Source: Lunularia cruciata (taxonomy: Eukaryota > Streptophyta > Marchantiopsida > Lunulariales > Lunulariaceae). Taken from it: a stretch of DNA of 64,000 nucleotides. Of the stretch, positions 19,990 through 31,929 are shown piece after piece. The position numbers and the translations under genes were made by a program. Under the pieces are notes generated by a model. The model saw only the letters and a program-made list of their open reading frames with translations, made no database searches and had not been told where the DNA came from. The stretch covers positions 47,098,552-47,162,551 of the forward strand of contig OX419756.1 of the NCBI GenBank assembly GCA_948567375.1. Direction: 5' to 3'. How positions within the stretch are numbered: position 1 is the stretch's first letter; the number at the start of each line of letters is the position of its first letter.

Positions 19990-22900
19990 TCATTTGGGTC
20001 TCATGCGGCTGAGAGAGCACCTATCAATTGGTTTTGAAAGTGGACAAATTCATCCAACCTAGAGCGAAGGAGAATTTCGAATGTTTTTTCTTCCTCATTT
20101 TTTGTCTCGGGTTCTTCTTTTAAATAGTTATGGCCTTGACAATTTGTCCTCTCATCACCTAATTCTTTCGTAATGACTTCACTAACGCACTCACTAATTC
20201 CACCAGACCTCTAGCCCAATTAAGCAGTTTTCATCATCATCCGTTCAAACATTCTATGAGAACACTCCGTTTTCAGAGAAAATGTTTTATGGATACCCAT
20301 AAAAGAATTTCACGGATGTCAGTCCACTGCAGATCGAAATAGAAATCCGTCGATTTTTAATTTGAAACCACGTATTATTTGTATAGAGGAAATGCTTGAT
20401 TACACATCAAGATTCAAAACTGAAATTAACCGGGGTTAAATATCCAGTTAACAAATTCCTAAAGTAACCGAGCTTCACCCTGCGGAAGAATAGATTCTGT
20501 TTGATCTAATTTGGCGCAGATCATGAAGTGGAGGGCGAATCTGGTGTATAAGGGAGCTTTCTGAAAGTTAACGTTGCCACCTCTCCTGGGCACTTCCCTT
20601 CGTGCTTGGTGCGATTTCGAGACCTGGAGACTGTTGTTGATAGGATGTAGACAAAGAGTAAAGTCATTCAATTAAGTATATCTGGTGTATGAAATGGGGA
20701 TGTAAAATTTACCATGATTCTGGAATCTCGTAAATTGAGGCCCAGTGCACAAAACCATCATCTTAAAAGGCGTAGTAATCCATTCTATCGTCGCAAACAA
20801 AGAAATGAAAGTCCCTTAGACCACGCAAAGTAGGATCTCCAAATACAAAGGGTGTCCTGCGTGTTACACCGACTAAGCTTTCGTGGGCATCTTGCTTCAC
20901 CGTCGGAAGATCGGAGAAGAGCAGCGGCTCTCTTCTCTGCACTGTTCTTCTAACAACAGGTCAACTCTCCAAACAGTACTTAATCCGTGCTCTATGTGTG
21001 TCATATGAGATTGCTTAGTACTAGTCACACAGGGTTTTCAATTCCCGTCTATGCGGAATCATTGAAGAAGGTGAGGATTTTGTATAGCTATGAAATATAT
21101 CTTCCAGTAAATCTGAAGATAATTATAGAAGTAAACGAAGCAAAGTTTAAAAGTTTAAATCTCCTGCGTTTCAGGGAATTCCCGAAGAGAAACGAGTTTA
21201 CCAATCAACTTAGCATTAAGTTTGAATGAATACCCAGATAACGTTTTAGAAGTTTATTCTGTCATTTCGACAAAATATAGTCAAGGAAGAGAAAAGAACT
21301 AGAATTGAAGAAATTCAATATCGGAGTCTATATGAATGCTTTTTTCACAACATGAACTGTTATACTATATCAACAGAGACGATCAACCACTATGATGGTT
21401 ATGATTCACTTCCTTCGATTTCAATCTGTGCAGCGTTCAGTTTACTGTTTCGCTGAAGTCAACCTTAATATGAAGATGAGAACGATGTCTTGAATCCATC
21501 GTCTTATTAGCAACCAAAACGACACTAGGGATTGAAGACTGATTGAACACTGATTGTACACTAGAGGCAGAGAAGTCAAGACATGTATATATCGAGATTG
21601 CGCGGAAAAAGCGAGGAACTTCCTGTAGATGTAGCTGCAATTGTTCAATGAGCGGGGAAAATAGAATTAGTGGGTAAAGGAGACGTCAGATACAGTTCTA
21701 AACCCTGGTCGTGCTTTCTTCAAATCCGGGTCATTTGAAACTCCGTACCGCAACGCACTACATTCTACCCATTGCTCCACTACTGTGCATCTACTGTATA
21801 ATTCTGGACCGCTTAACACTCGGCATGTGGTTGTGGAGTTAGAAGATATGTCTACCGGTACTAATTTTAGCTCCCAATGAGCGGAGTCAAAGCTGTGCAA
21901 GCTTCGTTTTCCTTGCAGGCGTAAAAAAAATTGGATCTAAATTGGATATGGTCCAGGTGCGTCGCGCTGTTGTCGTCCTCAGTGCTGGATTATGCGAGCT
22001 GGTGGAGTTGGTTCACATTGTCTCTTGGATCTGCTTGTAAAATGTTTAATGTCTGGATGTTGGAAGTATCACAAGCGGCTCTTCACCTCCACTTTATACG
22101 AGATATTGAGTTCGAATACTGTCAATGCATAATCAGCATGAAAACTGTGTGTTTTCATGCAATGTCACGCGTCGCTAAGCTACTCGGTATATGCATCAAA
22201 GAGGTGTAGTACCTTTACTGCCTATGACTTCGTACCCAGTATATACTATTATGGATTCTTTGGACTGGGAAGTCGAAGCATCTGATTGACATCAATTTCA
22301 ATTTCAAATATTCTCTTCATGTCAAGCCGGAGTATGTCAATGTAATCATTTAGTCATAAGAATTAGTCACAAACATTAATATTAGCTCGCAGTCAATGAC
22401 TAATTAAATCACAATATTCATAAGCTTTCTCAGGACCAATCATAACAGGTTCGACGATGGTTGAACATTTTATGTGCTTGTGACAACACTATAAAGTGCT
22501 ATTAACAATACAAGAAAGATCTAGCGTTGAGAGTCAATATTATTTTTCATTTCTGACTTTTAAAACTTATATTAACTGCTACGGGGTTATCAAAATCACA
22601 ATAGATTTATAATCTAATATACAGAGCTATTTCCTTCAAATTTTAAATCTGGTCACAAAGGGCATTGAACAGACGTGAGAAGGCGGCCTTGAGTTATCTC
22701 GTAAGGCTTAGAAGCGTGCAACTTCCTCCACATATCCTACCATACATGGCCTCACAATAATAACACTTATAACACACTTCAAGAAAACCATTCATTTTCC
22801 TACAACGGTGGTAGGCCATTGAAATTACATTAGTATTTATTGCAAATACGATGCCCTATTCAGTAGAAAAAATCAGTCATAGAAATAACTTCTGCTAAGA

Positions 22901-23150
22901 CGATTAGGGTGCTTCAATAAATGAATTTATGGGATGTTTACAGGCATGCAAAGACATCCGTAAATTGTTTTCACGATTGCTAGTAGAAAAAGTGCAGAGA
23001 AAAGGAAATGTCCGTAAATTATTTTATGGGTACTCAACCACCTTGCGAGCCGTTTTGGCATTGCCATGGATTTGCAGGAGATTAAATTATACGAGCCAAA
23101 TTCAGTGCAGACTTCTGACTAATATTAATTAACTGATCAGGTTGTTGAAA
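19990..23150. other. Relatively unique intergenic stretch
   Basis: Less AT-rich than its surroundings, with no element motifs and no repeat of other parts of the window seen. Short open frames of 60-90 codons on both strands show no domain, signal or conserved pattern. No tRNA or rRNA gene was recognised. It may hold unannotated exons or regulatory DNA of genes outside the window. Confidence 0.4.
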
Positions 23151-23158
23151 TTACATTT

Positions 23159-23240
23159 CCAAAGGTAGTACATATGAGGTTGATATAACCTTAGTACATA
23201 TGAGGTACCAAAGGTAGTACATATGAGGTTGATATAACCT
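23159..23240 (+). repeat. Two exact 33-bp direct repeats, 49 bp apart
   Basis: Units 23159-23191 and 23208-23240, both CCAAAGGTAGTACATATGAG and onward to GATATAACCT. Parts recur between them (TAGTACATATGAGG), so the cluster grew by repeated local duplication. It lies just left of the copia remnant. Confidence 0.9.
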
Positions 23241-23254
23241 GTACCACATACTAC

Positions 23255-25620
23255 ATACTGTAGGTGTTAGAGTTTGTACATAGCACCTAACGCCCGATGG
23301 CGGCATTAGTTAGGGTTAAATTATATAAGTGTTTTTTAGTGAAAAGGAGTTCTTCATTCCATCAAGATGTTTGTGGTGTAGTCAAGAAAGCTTGAGCAGT
23401 GGATCATGTGAGCATTAGTTGGGAGAGGCAAGGCCAAACAACAAGACCAAATGTTTCACTAGTTTAGAACTTGCATACTAGCCTGTATGTATTCCATTAC
23501 TCACTTCCTAAGACTAGATTTGCAACAAGAGGAAGTTGGAAAAAGTGATTTTTACAGCTTTTAGTGTTCCTTGTGTTTTTATAATTGACGTACAAATTTG
23601 CATCATGTTTCATGAAAATTTTCAATAGATCAAGGACCCGTGTTTCCCCAATGCTTCAAAAGTGATAGAGATTATTCTCCATGTAAATTTTAGATAGATG
23701 GAGAGACTAAAAGAGATCTTTCATATCTGAAAGTAGATCAATGGGGACATAATGGAACAACGAGCAATGGGAAAAAAGGTGAGATGCAAAAGAAGACCAA
23801 TATTTTTCAATTGAAGAAGAGAACAAGTTGTAACAAGTGTAGAAAGAAGGGACAATGGGTAAGAATCTAAAGGAGAGAAAAACCTCCCAAGAAGGAGGCA
23901 TCACAATGCTAATAATATTTTATTTGTTGCTAGCTTTAGTATTTCTACAAGTATCAACAAACATCTAAACACCAATATTTGGTATGTTGATGGAGGAATG
24001 TGAACACACATGATTGATCGACAACGGTTGTTCCAAGATTTCAAGAAGATTAAAGAAGGGACTTGGCCTATGTATGTTATGGAGGTTCATAAGGTTTGAT
24101 TTGTTGGGGTGAAAGACATTTTGATTTCTTGTAAGACTGGTATAAGAAAACAAGGAGTCATCAAAGGAGTTCTCAATGTTCCAAAGTTAGAGTGAAACAT
24201 GTTCAGCATTGGTCAAGCAGCAGACAAAGGCATCCAAACCATCTGAACCAAAGAGAGATGCTCCATGGAAAAAGATGAAATAATGGTGATGAAGGGTGTA
24301 TGTGATTGAAAGCTCTATAAACTTCAAGATCAAAGTTAAAATTTCCAAAGCTAACTCTATTGTTCCAATTGATGTGGATAATGAAAAGCTAGAAAATTAT
24401 AAATAATATCAAAAGTTAGATATTGCACTTTGGCACTAGAGACTTGGTCATCACAATCTTGCTTACATTAGGAAGATGGAGAGAAGGACTAGTAGACGGT
24501 CTCAGCTTGAAACCAAAAGAACTTGGTAGCTTAACATCTTTCTATTATGATGGATGTACTCTAGGAAAGTAGCATAGCTAACCTTTGCAAAATCTAGTGA
24601 TAATAGAGGCAAATACAAGGTTGGAGTGTTCTTTTCATAGTGATAGTTGTGATCCTATGAGCATGAGCTCAATAGGAGGACCAAGATACTATCTCCCTTT
24701 TAAGGATGATACACGTGGTTTTGGATTTATATTTTTCTTGAAAGAGAAGTTGGAAAATCTTTGTTGCTTCAAACAACTTCACACATATGTAAAAACTCAA
24801 TGTGGAGTGAAGATCAAGAAACTACAATATGATAGAGGAGGTGAATACACTTGAAAGAAATTTTTTGTTTTCTTATAGAGTGTTGGATTAGTCCATGAAC
24901 TTGTGGCACCTTACAGTCTTGAGAAAAATTGTATCGAAAAGAGAGATCATAGAATAATGTTTGAAGCAACAAGCAAGTTGCTTTCTAACAAGCTGCCTAG
25001 AGAGTTGTGGGCAAAAGTAGTGGGAGCTGTTACATATGTTTGAATATAGTTTTAGAGAAAACTCTTTATGAGCTTTGGCATGGAACAAAACCAATAGTTG
25101 CACATTTGAGAACTTTGGTTGCTCAATCTTTTTGCATACACCAAAGTGTCAGAGAAAGAAGTTTGATCCAAAGGGACCAGAGATGTCATTTGTTGGATAT
25201 AGTTCAGGATCCAAAGCCTTTAGATTGTGAGATCAGAAGAAGAACAAGATATGTGAAAGTAGGGACATATTTTTCAAACAAGAGAAACCTGATCATTGAT
25301 GGTTATATATGCTAAACTTAGACAAAAATTGTTTTAAGAGAGAGATAGAGAGCAAGCCAATGCTATAATGAGCATTGATGGGATAGAAGTTGATGGAGAT
25401 TTTCCACAATCTTCTAAGTACTCTATAGAGCAAGTTATAGAAGAATCAACAAGTGAGAATAGAATTTGTCCACTTCAAGGAGTATGGGCAATCAAGAACC
25501 TGATTTGCAAATGAGCTCAACTTCAACCACTCAAGATGGAGAAAATTGCAGAAGTAGAAGAATGAAGAGACAATCACAAGGACTTGGTGATATATATACC
25601 AAATTTTTCTTCCAAATGTA
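23255..25620 (+). mobile_element. Ty1/copia retrotransposon remnant
   Basis: Plus-strand, stop-riddled. A gag zinc-knuckle relic CNKCRKKGQW (histidine replaced by Q) lies near 23827. The protease has WYVDGGM with D-G-G. The integrase core is seen at 24400-25100, with YDRGGEYT as the second catalytic aspartate, then APYSLEKN and ELWAKVVGAVTY. A copia-style linker to about 25600 follows, but the RT and RNase H expected next are not seen, so the 3' half is deleted. A 5' LTR may start near 23260 (TGTAGGTGTTAGAG), but its end and primer site were not found. Confidence 0.7.
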
Positions 25621-25724
25621 AGGCAAGGATATATACTATATTAGTATACTACTCTAACTGTAATTCAATCTTTACACAATGTTTACCAATATATTGATTT
25701 AGGAGTTTGTTTAATAGGTCAAGG

Positions 25725-26130
25725 TGATACTCAAAGCTTGCTAAGTGTCTGCTTGGGGTTTGTGATCCAATTTCACTAAGGCTTTGCTTGGGGGTTGTCC
25801 TAGTGCTGCTAAAATTTTGTTGGATATATGAGGTTTTGTTGGAGCTTTGATGTGCTTTGATGAGCTTATGTTGGATGATCTTGCAACTTGCTTAGGTTTT
25901 GTGTAGGTTTTGCTATATATATCAGACTTGGCAAGGCCTTGCTCCAGCTTTGCTAGGGTTTTGATTTAGGTGTCAAACGTTGCTCCAACTTTGCTAGGGT
26001 TTTGCTTTGGGTTGGAGTTTTTCTCTCAAAAGGTAGGGGGTTGAGGTGATCATCTTTGCTTTGTTGGGGTTCACTCTATATGTGTTGAATGGTTTCTTGG
26101 TGGTCTTCTTGGCTTTGCTAGTGTTTTGCT
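25725..26130 (+). repeat. Degenerate short repeats (GCTTTGCTAGGGTTTTGCTT-type)
   Basis: Many imperfect copies of TTTGCTTGGGG, TTTGCTAGGGTTTTG and similar, without fixed period. Low-complexity expansion next to the copia remnant and repeat R. Confidence 0.55.
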
Positions 26131-26304
26131 CAAAAGGTGAGATAAATTGCATTATCACTAAACACAAGGCATTAGCATAATAATATTGTCATAACTTTTT
26201 TCTAGAAAACACGTGGCATTTGCAAAACTAGCAATGTTGAACAAAAATTTTCATTAAACAAAACAAAATGCATTGTATAAAAACCCAAAAAACACAACGC
26301 ATTG

Positions 26305-28050
26305 TGTAACAATTGAACAAACACAACGTTGAATCATTTCAGTAAGTAACAATTCATTCCCACAAGGATACTGATCAAAAATGAAGGAAAGTGTCACATT
26401 TGAGTCCTTTACTATCTACTATTTAACCTCTTGGGCGGAAATGACTCCCACACAATGACAATGACACCAAGAAGGTGCATTATGGAAAAAAAAAAAGTAA
26501 CTACTAACACTAATCTTGGATTTATATTCCTGCTAAGGAATATAAATCCAAGAAACACCAAGAAAGTGATGGTTTAGTCCTATGGTGCAATTTTCTTCCA
26601 AAGGAATTCCAAAATGCCTTTAGAAGGCATACATACTATCCTTCTTGAGTGAAAGAACTTCCTTATTAAGGCACTTCCTTTGGCAAAGCACACAATATTT
26701 GTGACAATCCCTCACTTCAATTGTATACTTCAATTATTAGTAACACTACAACACATTGAAATCCCATCAAGGCATTACACTCAATGACCACAATAATGCT
26801 AAGGATCAAACACATATAGTATTGACCAGTTCTTATTGTGATGTTCACTAAGACATGAACCAAAATGAGAATCATTTCATCAAGAATTTAAGAAAGCAAT
26901 GAGTAGCCCAAAGGTGCTTCACTTTATTCACCAAAAGCTCTAACTAAATGAAGAAGCACTTCAAATGCACAACCTCAATAGTCATAGGCACTTGGGAATT
27001 TCCAACAAGGAACCTTATAAAATGGCCGTTACCCAAGATAGAAAAAGCAGGGAAGTACTAATTAACTATCCTTCTAAGTCACTAATGGTCCTATGGCACT
27101 AGGTGGAAATAAAAGAAGGGGTAGTGATGGTTTGACATGTTCTACCAATTCCTCTGGTTCTAAGTCATATACCACTAGATCTAATTGTTCTTGTAATTTA
27201 ATAATTCTAACATAAGCTTTCTTTAATTTTCATGAACTTGTGCTCTATCTTAAGTCTAATTCCTAATGCTATGCGCTCAATAGTCTGATCTTCAATTGGT
27301 TGCATCAGCTTTTGTCATGCTAGTCTTAACTCATGCACTTCTCCCATGGTGGTTGATTCAATGAACTCCTTGAAAATTTGAAATAGCATAACATGTAGTC
27401 TCTTGGTCATCTTCTCTCACTTTTTGTCATTGGACCCCTTCACAATGAACCACACTAGCACTTCATCCTCAATATGCAAGTTGCTAGATGAAGGTTTGGG
27501 CTTTTGTGACATCAACTTTTGCCTCTCCTTCTTTTTGTAACTTACCAACATTGTAGCCACATGTAATATTCTGTGAACAAGAGAACTCCCAAGAGAAACA
27601 CAAGACAAGAAACACAAAGCTTCAACACTCAATACTTTGATGCCCCAAAGGAGCACCTTGTCTTTATTATGTAGCAAAGAGTATCCCCTCAATGGAAGCT
27701 CCACCCTTGGATCAGATACATGGATTGGTTATATGTCAATGAGCTCCATCTTTAGATTAGTTGCATGGATGGATGACATTTTGGTCCTTTTTCTATTTGG
27801 TTGGTCAAACAGGTTTGGCCAAAGGGAATCTTTGGAGAATATTCATGTAGGAAGCTCAGAATCACATGAGTGAGGTATCATTGGAAGCCTCTTGATAAGA
27901 CAAATAATGAGTGGAGAAAGCAAGCCTTTTTCTCCAAATGGAAAGATTCATCCTATTTTTGAGGCCTAATTCATTTGTTTAGGCCTCTAAAATTGGCTTT
28001 GAAGTTTTTAGTGTGTTTTCAACTCTTGCACTATTTGTGAAAGTAATGCC
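26305..28050 (+). repeat. Dispersed repeat R, copy 1
   Basis: Starts TGTAACAATTGA like copy 2 at 47041. Shared landmarks in the same order: CTCTTGGG near the start, CACCTTGTCTTTATTAT, GGAAGCTCCACCCTT, GTCAAACAGGTTTG and GGCCTCTAAAATTGGCT near the end. Substitutions and indels are many. The TG start suggests an LTR, but no clear CA end, duplication or primer site was found. Confidence 0.65.
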
Positions 28051-28059
28051 ACAAGCAAT

Positions 28060-29700
28060 ACTCACTACAAACATGAAAAAATCAAATGAATAATCACACA
28101 TAAAAGATCGACATACAATATTTTTTAATAAATAATCTGATTTTTCCAACCAATGATCATTTATTATTAAGGGTTCAAAAATCCTACAAGTTTGTTACAT
28201 GTAAGACAGGTGCTCATCACTATTTTTTTTTTCTTCTCTATAGTGACTTTCTTTGAATGAGATATGTGCAATGTATGCATCCAATTCTTCCTCAAAAAAC
28301 TCCTCTTTTTCTTCCCATAGATCTGCTCTTTTAATATAAAAAATTGTGCAAAATGATGCACACACTAATCCAATGCAAGAGATATAGATTTCTATTTGTG
28401 TCTCTCTTCAATTGAACCTTAATTTGCATAAGGAATTGCATTTATTCTTTAAAAATCCAATGTAATGCTTATTGATAACGCAAGTCTTTGCTACACACTT
28501 ATTGAAATCCATATGATCATGAGTTAGCTGCACTTGAACAAGGGCACCAAATGACTCATGTGAGACACAGGTTGAATTACCTAATAAGGATTGGTGATGT
28601 TCAAAAGATCATTGCCTCCTCATGATTCAAATCCTCCATATAGGTGACTTCTTAAGACATGTCATGTCATGGCAAGAGCTTATTATCTCTGCACAAATTA
28701 ATTGGAAAATGATGAGAAAATATTACCTTAAAAAAACTGAGCCAATATAGCACATAAAAAAAACACTCACTACCTAGAGGCAAGGTAATCGAAACATGGA
28801 TCTCAAACACTCAAACAAAATGCAACTCATGGAACCCTTGATAAAAGTAACTCATGAAAATGCATGGACACACGAAACTCATTGAAAACTAAGACACTTA
28901 CCACTTATGAAATGTATAATTTTTCTCATGTTGTTGTAAATCACTTGTCCATTGATGGAATAAGAACCCTTCTTGTTGAAGTATGTTCCTCTGTCAATTT
29001 TAAGTCTTTGCGCTAAGGAGAAAAGTGTCTGTACCACTAATCCCAAGGGTAAGGAGAAAAGTGTCTGTACCACTAATCCCACACACCTTGGGAATCCTTT
29101 CAATCCAAAGACCCGATAAATCCTCCATCTCTCAGGCCAGATTATATAGTTTGCAAGATTAGGTAAAATGGAGATGATAGCCCTCTCAATAAATTTGGTG
29201 GTGGATCATGAGCTAATACCCAACAAATTGGTGCCCCTTGCTATACATGCTCCATTTCTGTTGTGCCCAAATTGGTCGAGTGCTATGGTGAGTTGGATCC
29301 ACATAAGGGTCTGGTTCCTTCCCCACTTACACTTTCTGAAAATCTCATGATCCACAAGCTCTAGCAAATATAAAGGATTTCCTATCCATCCACATCAATT
29401 GTTTAAAAGGAAGTGGATCCAGACTTTTCAACAACATAGAAACAAATTCACTAGGGTGACCCACATACATTTGATCTATCAATTAGCACGAGGAATGTGT
29501 AAAATACAACCATTTTAGAAGTGACTTCCACTCTGCAATGCAAGTATAGTCTAAACCTATTCATCCCCATCCATAAACTAATCAAATTCCAAAATAAATT
29601 GGTGAGTGTCATTGTCAAGCTCACCTTGCTAATCATACAACTGACCCACATACACCTTTTCATTTTGTTTGTCAATTCCTTCCCGATACTAAAGTGGGCC
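28060..29700. other. AT-rich stretch without identified genes
   Basis: No coding or element motif was recognised. It holds the 32-bp direct duplication at 29014-29081. Confidence 0.4.
29014..29081 (+). repeat. Two exact 32-bp direct repeats
   Basis: Units 29014-29045 and 29050-29081, TAAGGAGAAAAGTGTCTGTA and onward to CTAATCCCA, separated by 4 bases. Confidence 0.9.
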
Positions 29701-29779
29701 ATGTTGATAATGCTGAGTCAACCTCTGTAGTAGAGACTAATCCTGAGCTAAGACCAGGTCCTCACTATTTTCTACTTGG

Positions 29780-30205
29780 CAATTTTGCACAAAATTGCCA
29801 CCCCACTATCCTCTTTTATCCTCGTCTCCCCATATGCACACGGTTGTTCCCTTCACTATGTTGAACTCGTAGTTTTCTCTCGACAAATTTGCCCAAAATT
29901 TTCTTCTCTTCTCTTCATGGCGGATTTGTGCCGTTCACCGAGACCTGTGTACCAAAGACCACCCTGAGCCGAGACGGTGACCTCAAGGCTTTCTTTTCTG
30001 CAGATGTGCACAAAGTTTTCACCCCATTATGCTCTTCTTTCCAATAATCTCCTCGTGCATGCGAGTAGTTTTTTCCACTAAATTAATCTAGAAGGTTCCT
30101 CTCGGCCAATTTGCACAAAAATTGCCACTCCACTATCCTCTACTCTCTACGTGCACCCCACAAAATTTCTCTTGCAACATTGACACAAAATTTACCACTC
30201 CGCTA
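29780..30205 (+). repeat. Recurrent TTTGCACAAAATTGCCAC motif
   Basis: Imperfect copies near 29786, 30007, 30112 and 30182 share TTTGCACAAAATTGCCAC-CCACTATCCTCT-like text at uneven spacing. It may be a decayed tandem array. It lies about 1.2 kb before the STIG1-like gene. Confidence 0.55.
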
Positions 30206-30490
30206 AATTTGTGCCTGCGTTCAAATGAACCCCATCCTTTCAAACGCCCAAGCACTCTCGATCTCTCTCTCTCCTAGATTTCTTGACAGTTTTCCTCACG
30301 AAACTGAACTCTCGACTCTACTAGATTCTTTTACGATTCTCATAGTTCCCTCCTTCACGGAAGATTTGAATATTTTCCAATCGAAATTCGTTTGCGCTAC
30401 GTTAGGCCATCTTCAATTCGGCCAGATGACCCTTAATCCAAACGTCAGGTGATTAACTAATCTAAATTTCAAGGTCCCGATTTGCAGTTC

Positions 30491-30626
30491 CGTAAATAGT
30501 AAATGTTTTACTATTATTTATGTACCCAGTAAACAGTAGATATTTTACTATTATGGATCGCTACTCGTAAATTTCAGGGGTCACGATGTGTAATTCCCGT
30601 AAATAGTAAATATTTTACTATAATGG
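30491..30626. repeat. Three near-palindromic GTAAATAGTAAATATTTTACT motifs
   Basis: Copies at 30491-30517, 30528-30556 and 30598-30626. The core ATAGTAAATATTTTACTAT is self-complementary apart from the centre. The flanks (TCCCGTAAA, ATTATGG) also recur, so these are copies of one unit of about 30 bp. Confidence 0.75.
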
Positions 30627-31455
30627 TCTCTCTCTACCGGTACAAATTTCTAGTACCCACCGCCCACAACACGTAGCAAAAGACTCATAATATCCGTTTT
30701 ACGCGGAGTGAAAAACGCTCTATTGTCCATCACCACGGCGAGCTTCTAACCTTTACAAATCCTGAAGCTAAAAGAATTTCAAACTTTCAATAAGTACAGC
30801 AAAGGTTACTGGGATCGTCGCTAGGTACGGAAAAGCGTAGGACGTTCAAGTTTGTTGTTACTCTGAAATTTCTACAGTGCCATTAGTTTTAATTGCGATT
30901 GTGAAAGGAATGAAGGAAGCAGAGATCTGAGTATCATTCCCTGTCGCAAAGAGGAGATCAAACTGTTGCATGGAGAATGCTCAACTTGCATGCGTAGTCG
31001 CCGCATAATTGGGATAGGATGTGTTGAGGACAAGCGCGGAACGCGATCATGGGTGACACAATGAGGTCCTCCTAAACCGTCGCAGTGTTTTTCGCGCTTG
31101 CGATGGTTCAGCTTGCAGATCCTTGTGCTATCGTGCAATTGAGCGCCTGACGCTGAACGATACCAGAGTCTGCACATTGAACATCAACATCAGATCTCAG
31201 ATTTGGATGCCAAAGTTGGGATCGCGTTTTTCTGGAGATGTACAATAGAGAATCGGTCTTGACATTTACACCTATAAGTTGTGCTCTTGTGTTTCGATGT
31301 AAAGTCGGACTGAGTGTTGTCTACTGCTCTTTAACGCTAACAGCCCTAAGTAAGGAAATCCCGGTGTTCTGGGAATGTCTAGAAAGTCTCCAGCACGTGA
31401 AGAACTGAAGGAGTTTTGCGCTGAAACTCGGCCTTTCGGCGTTGACAATCGCACT

Positions 31456-31914
31456 ATGGCGTCCACATCTCGTGTGGTGTTGCAGGTTCTCCTTTGCGTG
31501 CTCAGTGTAGCATGTTCGGTCAATCAAGTCGCTGGTAGTGATTCTCAGCCATACGGCCAACGATCCATGTTCTTAAGCGCCCAGTTAGCTAGCACCAATA
31601 GCAAGAGCAGGTCTCCTTGGCTGTCATGCCAGAAGGACGCATCAATCTGTAAAGACAAGGTGAAGAATCCTTCCGGGGAAGAAACCTGCTGTGGCAAAAG
31701 AATTTGCCGTGATTTGCAGAACGACAATGAGAATTGTGGAGCCTGCGGCAGATTTTGCACATATGGAAAGGTGTGCTGCGCAGGTAAATGTACAAACATC
31801 AATAAGGATAAAGATAACTGCGGGGGATGTGGCAACAAGTGCCCTTCCAACAATATTTGCACCTACGGCATGTGCGGATATGCTGGAGAAGATGAAGATG
31901 AAGGAAGAGCATAA
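31456..31914 (+). CDS. STIG1-like secreted cysteine-rich protein (152 aa)
   Basis: An intact single-exon ORF. The start at 31456 (MASTSRVVLQ) is preferred over the in-frame ATG at 31375, because it puts a hydrophobic signal peptide (VVLQVLLCVLSVACSVNQVAG, cut near residue 27) at the N-terminus. The mature part is a STIG1 (stigma-specific protein 1) domain with 16 cysteines in the family spacing: ICRDLQNDNENCGACGRFC, then VCCAGKC, DNCGGCGNKC and NICTYGMC. The C-terminus is short and acidic (GEDEDEGRA). A possible TATAAG lies near 31273. Family members are small apoplastic proteins; roles reported in flowering plants include stigma exudate and pollen-tube signalling, but the role here is unknown. 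It is the only convincing host gene in the window. Confidence 0.9.
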   Translation: MASTSRVVLQVLLCVLSVACSVNQVAGSDSQPYGQRSMFLSAQLASTNSKSRSPWLSCQKDASICKDKVKNPSGEETCCGKRICRDLQNDNENCGACGRFCTYGKVCCAGKCTNINKDKDNCGGCGNKCPSNNICTYGMCGYAGEDEDEGRA

Positions 31915-31929
31915 TGGAACACATTAATG

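Noticed and set aside
22105-22125. GAGTTCGAATACT resembling a tRNA B box
   Set aside because: No A box at the right distance and no acceptor or anticodon stem can be drawn. No tRNA gene was found anywhere in the window.
21931-22209. 92-codon plus-strand ORF in the unique stretch
   Set aside because: No recognisable domain, no homologous copy, and composition (many W, C, S) typical of chance frames.
23159-23240. Direct repeats considered as a CRISPR array
   Set aside because: Only two units, the spacer is part of the repeat, and the DNA is clearly eukaryotic.
30225-30452. 75-codon plus-strand ORF upstream of the STIG1-like gene
   Set aside because: No signal, domain or start context; short frames of this size are common by chance here.
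30872-31177. 101-codon minus-strand ORF divergent from the STIG1-like gene
   Set aside because: Open by chance in less AT-rich DNA; no domain or splice context, and it probably overlaps the promoter.
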